A DNA stretch of 64,000 nt from NCBI RefSeq assembly GCF_042242105.1, contig NC_092019.1, forward strand, positions 22,372,828 to 22,436,827, written 5' to 3'. Numbering within the stretch: the stretch's first letter is position 1; every line of letters begins with the position of its first letter. Of this stretch, positions 37,445-47,975 are shown in pieces. The notes under the pieces were generated by a model, which saw only the letters and a list, made by a program, of their open reading frames with translations, searched no databases and was not told where the DNA came from. The translations under genes and the position numbers were made by a program. The stretch is from Pempheris klunzingeri. Taxonomy: Eukaryota; Chordata; Actinopteri; Acropomatiformes; Pempheridae.

Positions 37445-38280
37445 GAATGCTCATTTTGTGTCTGGGTTATTTTTGATATTAGCTCATCACATTTATCAGT
37501 ACTGGTACATATGTGTGATGGCGCATATCAAGAAACTGCAGTAAAATATAAAATGCACTATGTGATGGTTCAGAAACTGTTGTAATTACATAGTTTGTCC
37601 ACCAGAGAGCACCACAAGTCAGTATTTACTATATAATGGTCAGTTTTTTGGGAGGGAGAATTACATTTCTATTAAATTACAATTTAAGGGAAGGTTTTGT
37701 CATTATCTGGTTGATAGTTGGAAGTTGCTCTGATTTTCTTTATCATATAGTTTAAAGAAAAATTATATCTGAACTGCCTCTGACTGTTAAAAATATATTT
37801 CTATACGTGAAGAATCATCTCCACCCATGAAGTGATCATGTTAGTCTTCTGCTGGCATTAATCATAACAAGCATCATTGTACCATTAACTTTAAGTACAG
37901 CCCTTAAGCTCATATTACAGTATAAAATACAGTAATATGAGACGTGTGCTGTGGCACCATATGTCAGCTTTGACCCCTGCAGAAATGTCACTGATAATGG
38001 AAACACTGAGTGTTATAGTGGCACAGATGGGCACACAAAGCAATGCTATTTAAAAAAGGGAAAAATCACAGCACAAGCCAAACCCTCCTACATTTTTTAA
38101 AATTCATTCAATCCATTATACATTTAGCATTTTTCTTCTACCATTCTTCATTTAATTTTTTTTTTACAGAAGTTTAATCCGTTTTTACTATTGTTTTGTA
38201 ATAATCTTTTTATGTGTTGTTCTTCAATTCTCGATGTGAAGGAAATTAAGGATTTTCTTTTTTTTCCAGCTGATGTTCAC
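37445..38280. other. spacer after bag6, no supported gene
   Basis: AT-rich sequence with no long frame on either strand. On the minus strand a frame entering at an acceptor-like catttccattatcag near 37,994 stays open for about 50 codons and would be in phase with the exon-like piece at 38285-38344, but it has no convincing domain. I treat it as unproven. Confidence 0.3.
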
Positions 38281-38284
38281 TTAC

Positions 38285-38598
38285 CTTGATTGTCCTGCTT
38301 CATCTCATCTCTGCTCAGTGGAATCTGTTTGTCATCATTCGGTGCTAAAGGTGAAAAAGGGAAATGCAGGATCATTCCACTGTGTATGAAAGGAGAAAAG
38401 CAGTGGTGGATGAAGTACACAGATCCTTAATAACTATCAGCTATATTATTATAGTATAGTGCTGAACATAAAAGTACCTGTTTGCAGAAAACAACCCTTG
38501 TGACTGGCATGATTGATCATATCTACTTACGCCTTAAGGTGGGGTCCATCTTCACTGTGAAAAGATGGTGTGGGGTCTGAGGGCTCATCAGGAACAAT
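38285..38598 (-). other. pair of orphan exon-like segments
   Basis: Two minus-strand segments have good splice edges and join in phase. The first, 38598-38531, ends at GC|GTAAGT. The second, 38344-38285, starts after CTTTAG and ends AAG|GTAAGT. Starting at a well-placed ATG (GAAGATGG) the join reads MDPTLRP and then PNDDKQIPLSRDEMKQDNQ, a charged sequence like the cytoplasmic start of a type II receptor. No following exon could be confirmed, and I recognise no family. It may be the 5' end of an unrecognised gene or a relic. Confidence 0.3.
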
Positions 38599-38599
38599 C

Positions 38600-40980
38600 T
38601 GTGTGAAGGAGACCAGACCTCTGTATGGTCATACAGAGTGTTGCACTGTTACTCAGTAAGAAAGGAAGCCCAGAAATACTGTGTTTGCAATTATTTTCTT
38701 TTAACACTGTTATATCGAGATCACAAGTTAATTATCTTCTCTAGAGAAAATTAGCTTTGTTATCTCAAGATAATGACATAATCAGGCCGTTATCATGGGA
38801 AAACAAAAGGTTGTTTCCTTGTATTACATGTAATGTTCATCAGAGTTCAGGAGTGCCATGTCTTCATGTATAGATGGCACCTTGACAACTGTTGCAAACA
38901 GTCCTCCCACACAAGAGAAACTTTGGCTGCCTTGCACAGACACGTGGCAAATAAACTTATTATGGAAGGGATAATGTTTAGTGAGCTGATCACATGATTG
39001 CCAAATAAACCCTGAGAGGATGATGCAGGATGCTTCATGTTGGGATCCTGCATCCCCCTGTCAGGGACACTAGACATCCATTCTTAAACAAACAAATCAG
39101 TTACTTGACACAAAAAATGTCATATTTTATATGTCTTAAAACTGATTAATGGATTTAGAAATTAATTTACTGCTTTTGCTACCAGAACTGTGTCCAGAGC
39201 ATCGGTCTGCTATACAGAAATAACAGACCAATGAATGCTGTTGACCAATCAGTAACGAGTATTCAACAAAGCCCTGTAATACTGCAAGTTAGACTGTATG
39301 TATATGTGTTTAACATGTCGGGGTTTGTTTGCAATTTTTGATCCACTCCTCCCTCTTCGACACAAATTCTTAATAACTGTATTAACTGATCAAGGCTGAA
39401 AGTAGCACCTACTACAGTCAAAGTCTAACACAGGCAGAAATTTCAATGCCAGGCCCCATCGTTTTTTTGTGTGTATTTATCTCCTGCTGATGTAAAATTC
39501 GCAGTGTTTGGCACTAATAGTCTGTCTGTCCATGCAAATGGATCAGTATCGGATCACGGCCAGGCCAGCGGGGGGCAGCAGTGGAGTGTTTGTGGTTACA
39601 GGTGCTGCACCTGTAACCACAGGCTGCCACATTAGGTGGAGACTGTAACAGACTCTTCTCTCTGATCCTTTCATCTGTTGAACAGGATTATTGACTGCTT
39701 GTCCTGCAGGCAGGCCACCCCTCACATCTGACAAACATTATAAGCAATAAGAGGAAAAGACCTTTTGTTCTGTTTTCTCATCATCTAATGACAACATAGC
39801 TTGTTTTCTCAAGCGAACACAATGATCTTGAGAAAACCGTATTAAAAAAATGCAAGTATGGTTTTGGTCTTCCATAGATGCCTGGAGGATGAGAACAAGT
39901 TTGAATTTTTCTGGGGTTTCTATGTTCTTTCTCAAGCTGCCAAAGTCAGTCGGTTTGATCGGAGCAGATTCCAGACTGACTGCATCTTACATTCAAAGAT
40001 GTTTATTATGTATCAGATATAATCTGCCCAAAAATATTTAAAAAATGTTAAATATGCACTGGAATCTAGTGTGAACAGCCGTGTCCTATTTGTCCACTTT
40101 CCGTCTTGATTTGGCCTCACATTACATGGACGCTACTGAATTCATTGCAGTTACTTTTTATTGAAATGTTTATGCAAAATACATATACATTAACAATCAA
40201 AGTAAGTGTGCTACATGAAATCAACTTAGAATAATCATTCAGTCATTGTCAAGTCAGCATGAATGTACTGGAATAACACTGTTTTGGGGATTTATTGATG
40301 GAGCTTACTGTCCTGCTGCCACCGCTAAATAAGAAGGCGCTGCTGGGTGCGGAGTATGCCTGTCCAGTATCCCACTTAAAACTAACTTCACTGCGGCTGT
40401 GGTGGAGCACAAAGCAGCCTGCTCACTGTGCAGAAGGACCCAGGAGACCGAGGACTCGCAGTGACTTTTGTCGGGATGTAAAGTCACTTCAGTCCAGTCT
40501 GGGAGTATTTCCATTCATTTAATCCCTCTGGTGATTAAGATAGATGGGCCCAGATGGTTTGCCTGTCAAAGCCTACATTTACTATGCCAACTCCTCAATC
40601 ATCTGAAACCGTTTTAACCATCTGTGCACATTTCATGTCGTTATTAACTGCTGGTCTTGCTGCATCAAATCACCATTAACCACCGAAAGGGTCAGAAATT
40701 GTTAAACAGTAATATTTTCATCACAAGTCTCTTCAATTATCTGATTTACGAAACAAACTTTTTAATTCATGAGCAACACACTCACCATGTGCTTCCTCTC
40801 TGCTTCTCCCCCCAAATGACCTTTGACCCTGGAAGCGCTTCCAAGCTTTTCCTTTTTTACTATAAAATCTCACAGCACATAAAGTAATGCATCACACAGT
40901 GGGATGTCTCAAGCACTGTTCATTACTGAATCTGAATCTCTTCTGTATATCAAAATGATCATTCCCAATTTTTAAATGTT
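38600..40980. other. intergenic, no gene seen, with a perfect palindrome
   Basis: No coding exon could be built. A weak fragment of the common repeat precedes it near 38,401-38,470 (agcagtggtggatgaagtac). A 29-bp near-continuous palindrome sits at 39592-39620. A minus-strand AATAAA near 40,155 has no gene to belong to. Confidence 0.4.
39592..39620. repeat. 29-bp perfect palindrome
   Basis: GTGGTTACAGGTGC, a single T, and its exact complement GCACCTGTAACCAC. Fourteen base pairs with no mismatch and a one-base centre. It belongs to no transposon end that I can identify. Confidence 0.95.
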
Positions 40981-40997
40981 TTACTTTACACTTTTCA

Positions 40998-41190
40998 CTG
41001 GCGGCTGTGGCTCAGAGGTAGAGTGTCAATTGGAAGATTGCAAGTCAAAGTATCCGAACTGCTCCTGAAGCAGCTTCAGTGTGTGAATCTGTGTGAAAGA
41101 ATAGTCTCCTCCAACTTAGACCCCTTTCTCCAAGGAACAGTGTCATGCCTGGTTTTGAAGAGGAGTTTCTAAATAAGCTTTATTGTTATT
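40998..41190 (+). mobile_element. tRNA-derived SINE fragment
   Basis: The stretch starts with ggcggctgtggctcagaggt followed by agagtg, which contains a tRNA-type A box and matches the head of common fish SINEs. The B box region (aagtcaaagtatcc) is degraded. The tail mentions of ctgaagcagcttcagtgtg fit a decayed body. No intact RNA polymerase III promoter remains. Confidence 0.6.
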
Positions 41191-41795
41191 ATTATGCACA
41201 GTAACAAGTCTGCAGTGATGAGAAAGAAAGCTTCACCCTATGCAGAAGTTATTATGGCCTTTAAAATGGATGGAAAAAGGATGAATCAATACAATCTGTG
41301 TGATTTTCCCTCTAGTGCCACCTTGAGGCTGACATTTAGGGCTATAAGTGAAAAGTCTGCAGCCATCAATGTCCTCAATTCTGTAAACTGTAGACTTTGT
41401 AATGAGCCTGAAAATGTGTGCTAACATGAGGTGCAAAGCAGTTTTACATATTAAAACTAAATGAACAACTACGTGAAAACTGAGCCAAAGCAAATGTTAA
41501 AACATTTTATCACAACATACTATAATAATCCTGACACTACGTAAAGAAATGTAGATCTTAAACACACACTCCTAACCCTTCATGACCAGACCAGAAGAAC
41601 CTGCTTGACAATCAAACAATCAGTACGTTTGTCTTTCAACCAGAAACTTGTAGGCATATTCAAAGTGTCTAGACAAGGCCACCTGATAGGCTCGAACCCT
41701 GCCAGTGCATGCTGGGATAGAACAAACCCCATGTTTAGAAAATGAATAGAGCCAAATATAGGATGCAGTTAATCATTCAGTGTGCACACAATGAC

Positions 41796-41801
41796 TTTAT
41801 T
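41796..41801 (-). terminator. candidate polyadenylation signal, tspan31
   Basis: AATAAA on the minus strand about 1.16 kb past the tspan31 stop. It would end a long tspan31 3' untranslated region, or the small terminal exon-like frame just upstream (41829-41933). Confidence 0.4.
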
Positions 41802-41828
41802 TTATAAGTTTGCAGTGCAGCAGCTGAG

Positions 41829-41933
41829 CTATTTGAGTTCACAGTGACCTTGGTGGACAGGTTGGACCGCCTGAGCAGTCTGTAGGCCATTCAGGAGGAA
41901 TCTGAACAGCAAGCGCAGTTCCTGGTTGACATC
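41829..41933 (-). other. terminal-exon-like open segment
   Basis: After an acceptor-like cattccaacag the minus strand reads 34 codons (DVNQELRLLFRFLLNGLQ and on to GHCELK), a stop, and then AATAAA 28 bases later. The composition is that of an amphipathic helix. No upstream exon in phase was found, and it may simply lie in the 3' untranslated region of tspan31. Unrecognised. Confidence 0.25.
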
Positions 41934-42807
41934 CTGTTGGAATGTTAACGAGTCACGTGGCACCAAGTTACCGACGCCGGCGTGAAGACACGTCTCTTTA
42001 TCAGTGCAGGATCTCACAAGCAAAGCATAAATACAACATTTTCCCTACATGTTCAGCAACTCAGCGTGTTTATGTTTCACAATGGAGGAAAAAAAGACGG
42101 CGGCCGTGACACAACGAACAAGATGACTTGTGATTTAGTGTCCAGAATTCATGTTATTCAGATGTATTTAACAGGAAACAAATAAATACACATACAAAAC
42201 AAAAACAGACCTGGTTTAATAACAGTCTGCATCAATAGGCAATAGGTTTGACCTCAATTTAATCTTAATCTTTTCCTGCTGTTAGGACACCCAACACCCA
42301 AACCCAGTGTGTGTGTGTGTGTGGTCACCCATGAATAGTTAGTCTGGGATTAGTGAGCACAGTCACCCGGCCGTCATGTTGCTATGCTGCTCTCTATTTG
42401 AGTAAGGTGTGTGTATGGTGAGTACACACAGCTGCTGTTGACTTCCAACAAAGATTAGAATTTAAGAAGCAATGCGTGGATGTATCAGGTTTAATTTAAA
42501 AAAAAGGAATAGTTCACATCATGCTCCTTTGTTTTGTCTGTAGTTCAGTCTCCGGCACAAACCCATTAACACTTTTACATAGCAATTTTTGTATGGTTTA
42601 AATAATCAAGATATAATCAAGTCAATTAGTGAGCTTCAGAGGTGCTGGTAGGTGGATTTTCTTACCTTTGACATAACAATAAAACCCACCTTTGCTCATA
42701 CCAGTATTGTACTTACAGCCTCACTTGGTGTGGTGTGATCAGTGGCTAATGTTAACTTTACATAGAAGCCGGGAGTCAGTTTGCCCACTCGCCTTCATGA
42801 CCTTTCT

Positions 42808-42840
42808 GTCATCTGCTACTGTCACACGGTAGCAGATGAC
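42808..42840. repeat. perfect 12-bp stem hairpin
   Basis: GTCATCTGCTAC and GTAGCAGATGAC pair exactly around a 9-base loop. It lies about 120 bases beyond the tspan31 stop codon, so it would be a stable hairpin in that transcript's 3' untranslated region. Confidence 0.9.
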
Positions 42841-42957
42841 ATCCCATAGTGGTCACTCGTGGCTACAATGGTAATTATTCAGCATGAGATAACTGTGATT
42901 TGCAAAGTTAAGAGGAATTCAGCAGTGCATTCTTTTGGTTTATTGAATTGCGAGCGG

Positions 42958-44799
42958 TTATAGGAAGGCTCCAGGATTTGATCGAGGGTCTTTGATATTT
43001 CTGTATCTGTGAGCGAGCCAAACTCCAAGGATCTGAAAGGAAAGATAAATGAACAACGGTTGTCTGAATTTACAATAAACTTCATCCCAGCACAGTCTGG
43101 TCAGTTCACACCAACCGTCACATTTCTGAAACACATCCGCTTTGTTGCCGTGGCGTTTTACTGACCTCTGTGAAACTGAAGAAGAGTCCGATGCCACCCA
43201 CAAACTGAAGCACCTCTCCCGCATACTGCTGGATAAGGTGTGAGCACACGTCACAAGTCGCTGGTTTGTTGACAAAGCACATCTAGAAGGAAGAGGAAGT
43301 CGAGGAGAGCATTCGTGAACTGCCAGAGATGTGATCTTTTAAAAATCAAGAGGTTCAGGTTGCAGCTGAGCGAAAAAAAAAAAAAAAAAAAAAGAGAATA
43401 TATCGCAGGTGACTTCCTTACAGCTGCACATGAGCCACTGTAGTTGACAGATGAGAAGCCACAACAGTTGAGCGTTTTCTCTACGTCCTTTTGAGTCGCC
43501 TCGGATTTGTTCCATCCAACCTCCAGCAGGTGTTCCTAAGAAAAGAAAAACCACACAGCCAGGATCACTAAACATCCTAGTATTCATGCTCATCCGAGGA
43601 CAAAAGAACATCATTATTGGACTGAATGTAGTTCAGCATGTAAAGATTTAATGCTCCTTCTCCTACAAAACGCTGTGTTAGTATGTGTGGAGTTAGTTGG
43701 TGTTTTTATAATGAAGTGTGAAGTGAGTGTTGTCTAGATTACTCTGGATCAGACAGTGCTACAGTGATCTAGGACTTAAAACGAGCCGTCCCCTGCTTGG
43801 ACCACAGCCTTCTCCAAACTTGACCTTCACTGTGATCTCACTTGTGAAATTTCATGACATTTAAAAACCTGACAAAGTACTCACAACCACATCTGTGGTA
43901 GTTCCTGGTACAACAGGCGTCAGTAGGACGACATTTTGCCACACACACGCCCACATACACACTAACAAGGTGAAAACAACAGCAGCCACACCGTCGCGGC
44001 TGGTCGTAAACACACCTGTTGGTCTTTATTCAGGGTCAGACAGGCACAGGACACCGAAAACTGCACGACAAACACCACGAACAGGATCATCATGTACTGG
44101 GCCAAGTTCAGGAAGGTTACATTGGATTAGAAATCATGCAAACAGTCTGAAATCTCCCCCATGTTGCTGCTACACAAGAACCATTAAAGCTCCAGCTCGA
44201 CAGAGATGTAGGCTAAATTAATTCTCATTCTGTTCATCAGAGGGTGTGTGGTCACTCCTACCAACAAACCACACAGAGACACCAAAGGATACGAAGAAGA
44301 GCAGGACCTGCTGGTGCTTCAGGGCGCCGCACAGCCCCACAAAGGCAACCAGGAGTAGGAAGATGCCCACGCTGATGACGCCCGCCACCACCCCGATGCT
44401 GGAGACCAGGCCGAACCATTTCCCCCAGGCTGCCACTCCGATCAGCAGCAGACTCACCAACTGAGGAGGAAGAAAACGGCGCCGGCATGAGAGGAGAAGG
44501 AAGTGCAATCAGAGGCACCTTTCTAATGAGGCAGCCGGAACCAGCTGGCTGAGGGTGTGACACATGATCGCTAGTCACTGATACTGACGCATCTTTTTCT
44601 GTCCGGTTCAGCCCGTCATCCAGTTTAATGCCATTTCCCAAAAGTGTCTCCACAGTGTATGAACCTTTTCTCACTCTCAGCTGCCTAAAGCTTCCTTTTC
44701 CTTCACGGTGGAGCCTCTGCTGCAGGCTTTACTCCAAAAGTACAAATCTTAAATCATAAGATTGTATACCATCAACAGTTTACATCAATCACAAATGTG

Positions 44800-44835
<36 letters not shown>

Positions 44836-45916
44836 TGTTAAAATGCTACTAGTTTTGTGTATTTAGAAGTGGATGAGTGCAGTGAGGAGCTGCTTCTCCA
44901 CCTGGACATGACATTAAATCTTGGGCTACAACCAACAATTGTCATCATCTTCGATTCAGTTCCCACAGGTCGAAGGAGACGTCCTCATATGCCTTGTTTC
45001 AATCAACAATCCCAAAGATATTCACTCAACTACTGTATTTATAGGACAAACAAAAGCATCAAATACTCACATTTGAGAAGCTAGAACCAGAAAGTGTTTG
45101 ACACTCTGGCTTAAGAAAAAAAAAAAAAGTCATTCGATTATCAAAAAGTAACAATAACAAAATCATCTTAGTTGTTTTCATCATTACTGGCTGAGGTCTG
45201 ACTGTCCACGTGACTGGATTTGTACACTTTAATCTGTTTTTACAGCTTTATTGGACTAAGCAGAATTTATTGGACTAAGCAGAATTTATTGGACTAAGCA
45301 GAACTTATTGGACTAAGCAGAATTTATTGGACTAAGCAGAACTTATTGGACTAAGCAGAATTTATTGGACTAAGCAGAATTTATTGGACTAAGCAGAACT
45401 TATTGGACTAAGCAGAATTTATTGGACTAAGCAGAACTTATTGGACTAAGCAGAACAGGGATTTTTAGCTTTTTGGTTCCACGGATTGTTCAGAGACTCA
45501 CTGGAGTTTTCCACGGTTAGAAAAAAGTAGAAAAAAGTCTGACATTGTTCACATTATCTGTTGTTCATGATTTACGAATGTGATGCTTCTCTGGCGGACA
45601 AATAAGAGTTCATCCTTTTTTCTTTTTTTTAAATCACGAAGCATTAGTGATAATAAACCCCACCAGCGCTGGACCTGATCACCCTCCTCCAGCAGCTGTG
45701 GCGTTTCCTCCTCAGACATCAGCCCAAACACTGAACCCTCTCTCTTATTGCGTCTCTCACAAAAGAAGCACCAACTCTGGAAGCCCTTTTTTTAAAAAAA
45801 ATAAAAAATCAGTGACATCTGCAGCGCCACAGAAGCAATAAACTCCTACTTACAACATAAAGTATATTGAGAGCGCTGAGCGTGTTCTTGGTGCAAATGA
45901 ATCCGCCGCAAACCAT
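42958..45916 (-). CDS. tspan31: tetraspanin 31
   Basis: Six exons join in phase to 205 residues (human 210): 45916-45854, 44460-44293, 44096-44016, 43535-43422, 43282-43166 and 43032-42958. Tetraspanins are four-pass membrane organisers. The N-terminus [17 protein letters not shown] is the TSPAN31 signature, as is the C-terminus [16 protein letters not shown]. Membrane segments come from the end of exon 1 with exon 2 (two), exon 3 (one) and exons 5-6 (one). The large outer loop carries NCCG at 127-130 and further cysteines (CAA, then MCFV, TCDVC). Shared features with TSPAN13 exist, but the N-terminus favours TSPAN31. In mammals TSPAN31 neighbours CDK4; no CDK4 exon is visible here. Intron 1 holds a tandem minisatellite and a teleost repeat. 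Confidence 0.94.
44801..44832 (+). repeat. (TG)16 microsatellite
   Basis: Sixteen TG units without interruption in tspan31 intron 1. Confidence 0.95.
44920..45115 (+). repeat. fragment of a common teleost repeat
   Basis: Reads ggctacaaccaacaattgtc, then cccaaagatattcactcaac and catttgagaagctagaacca, the same order as in a repeat widespread in teleosts. It is a decayed copy in tspan31 intron 1. Confidence 0.5.
45247..45455 (+). repeat. 19-bp minisatellite, 11 units
   Basis: Eleven tandem copies of YTTATTGGACTAAGCAGAA with no change except at the first base, which is T or C. The order of that base is T, then TTCTC twice. The array therefore contains a duplicated five-unit block of 95 bp. It lies in tspan31 intron 1. 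Confidence 0.97.
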
Positions 45917-46471
45917 CGCTGCTGTGTGCGTCAGTACTCCGGATCTCCGGCTCCTTGTGGCCTCCTGTGAGCAGGAAGAGAGCTCAGGGACCGTTTCCTG
46001 CTGCCTCATTAGTCAGCCTGCTCTGACACACGCTCCCTGCCTCCATCAGGTGTCTGTTTCTCTGCTGGCACTCACAGGTCAGCACGGATCACTGGCTCAC
46101 CGCAGCTGCAAGGTCACTCAAAGCGGCCTCTTCATTTGCCTTTCATTTATTTTTGTAAATATATGCTCGTTTTTTCACTTGGATTAATTCCACATTAATT
46201 AAAGCCGGTCTATAATCTGCCGTCGTGCATCGTGGCTGCGCTCAACAGCTCCCTCCTGTGGCCACACATGCGAACTACAGGCGGCGCACAAACATTTTAA
46301 TTAAGAAGATATTGAGATGTGAAAGCACACGAATAAACAAGTTTAACAAAAATTATTGGATCGAATATGTGTTTGAGTGCGATGTAATTCATGTGACTTT
46401 CACACGTTTTGGTGTTAATATTGTGCAGTAATTGAGCCATTTGTGCCAAATTTTAAATCAGTAAATATATA

Positions 46472-47175
46472 CACTACTCACAAAAAGTTAGGGATATTCG
46501 ACTTTCAGGTGAAATATATGGAAAATGTAAAAAGTGAAAGCTACAGTGATATTATATCATGAAAGTAGGGCATTTAAGTAGAAGCATGCAATGGTAATTT
46601 TATTCATCTTAAACAATTTATTGAAAGAAAATCTAACAACAGTGGTAGGTATACCACAACAAAACATTTTCAGTGTCTCAATAAATTGGGATGTGGCCAA
46701 AGGACGTCCACTCCTCTCCTTTCTGTGACTCTTCCAGTCACTGTATCACTGTTACAACCTCCTGATGACACTCTGTGACCCTCTAAGCTCAGTGAACACC
46801 TCCGTCTGAGGACTTCCTGTTTGAAGCCTCCAGTGTTGAGGTGCTGCTGATCAACTGTTAGGTGTCGTCTTGGTCTCATGATGTCAGAATGTGAACAGCA
46901 GGATGAGGAGGACTGTTTAAATACCAATTCTAACTGAAGCAGGAAATGTATTGGTGGATTCATGGATCAAACCTGCTGTGAATGTTGCTGTTAAGCTTCT
47001 TGTTAGAGAACAGCAACTTGTGCAGAAAGTACTGAAACACTGAACAGTTGGACATGTGCATTCAAAGGTTTAGAGAAGGTCACATTAAGTTCACCTGGAA
47101 AGGTTAGAATGCATTTTAGGTTCATCCTGAAATTTCACCTGAAAGCCGAATATCCCTAACTTTTTGTGAGTAGTG
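46472..47175. mobile_element. 704-bp non-autonomous Tc1/mariner-type element
   Basis: Ends start CACTACTCACAAAAAGTTAG and mirror each other for about 44 bp with one mismatch. TA flanks the left end; the right flank reads TT, probably a point change in the target duplication. The interior has no intact transposase; a minus-strand frame at 46670-46963 is unlike known enzymes. The near-perfect terminal repeats suggest a fairly recent insertion. It lies between tspan31 and the first lectin gene. Confidence 0.85.
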
Positions 47176-47179
47176 TTTA

Positions 47180-47970
47180 TATATCAGTAAAAAAGGTCCC
47201 GTCATGCACCTTCTGTGAACCTGAACATTATGATTTGTTTCAGGACTGTTGCTTTAGAGCACTTTGGTTTGAACTGGGCGGATGTGGTCCATAAGTGCTG
47301 TCTGTAAATAAGGTCTCAGATCACCATCTGCTTGACAAACAGTGTGACAAACATGTGAGGTTAAAAATGTGAGGTTAAAATGGATTTGGATCACAAACAT
47401 TTAGGAGATTGTATTTGAAGAACTGAGCCGGGGAGTCAGCAGAGGGAAGAGGAGCTGTGATAAACTTTTTTTTTTTATAGAAATGTTGACTGATTGACTT
47501 GACTGATTTTTTGTTCATAGCTAAAGACATGAGAAATAAGAGTAGTGTTCTTCACACATCAAACAAAAGTGTTAACAGAAAGGCATATCAGTACAGGAAG
47601 AACATGCTGGTACAGAAATGCAGCTGGTCACATTTTGAGCAGAACCATCAGTGACATGACGCCTGCTGTGATAAAAAGGGTTTTCCAGCATGCTGAGGCA
47701 CGCGCAAGTTATTAAAACCAAAAGAAGGAGGCCACTTCACTGCCACCTCTGCTTCGTTCATACTCCTAATGATAAGAAGGAGCTGTGATGCCCAGTGTTT
47801 GCTGACATCATCACACCCATCATTCTGCCCAAAAGGAGAACTGCAGATGACTCACAGGTTTCTCTCAGTCTGACACCAAACCGCACTCACAGTGACCGCC
47901 ATTCACTCTGGTGGCTTGAGTTTGCATTTGTGTCTCTGACACGAGGAGAATACTGTCCATCATAAACCTG
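47180..47970. other. upstream region of lectin gene 1
   Basis: No coding exon is supported. The segment just before the gene should hold its promoter and perhaps an untranslated exon, but no TATA box stands at a convincing distance from the start codon at 47976. Confidence 0.35.
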
Positions 47971-47975
47971 ATGAA

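Noticed and set aside
38620-38640. Short inverted repeat ctctgtatg-gt-catacagag
   Set aside because: Nine base pairs are within what chance allows in a window of this size, and nothing around it suggests use.
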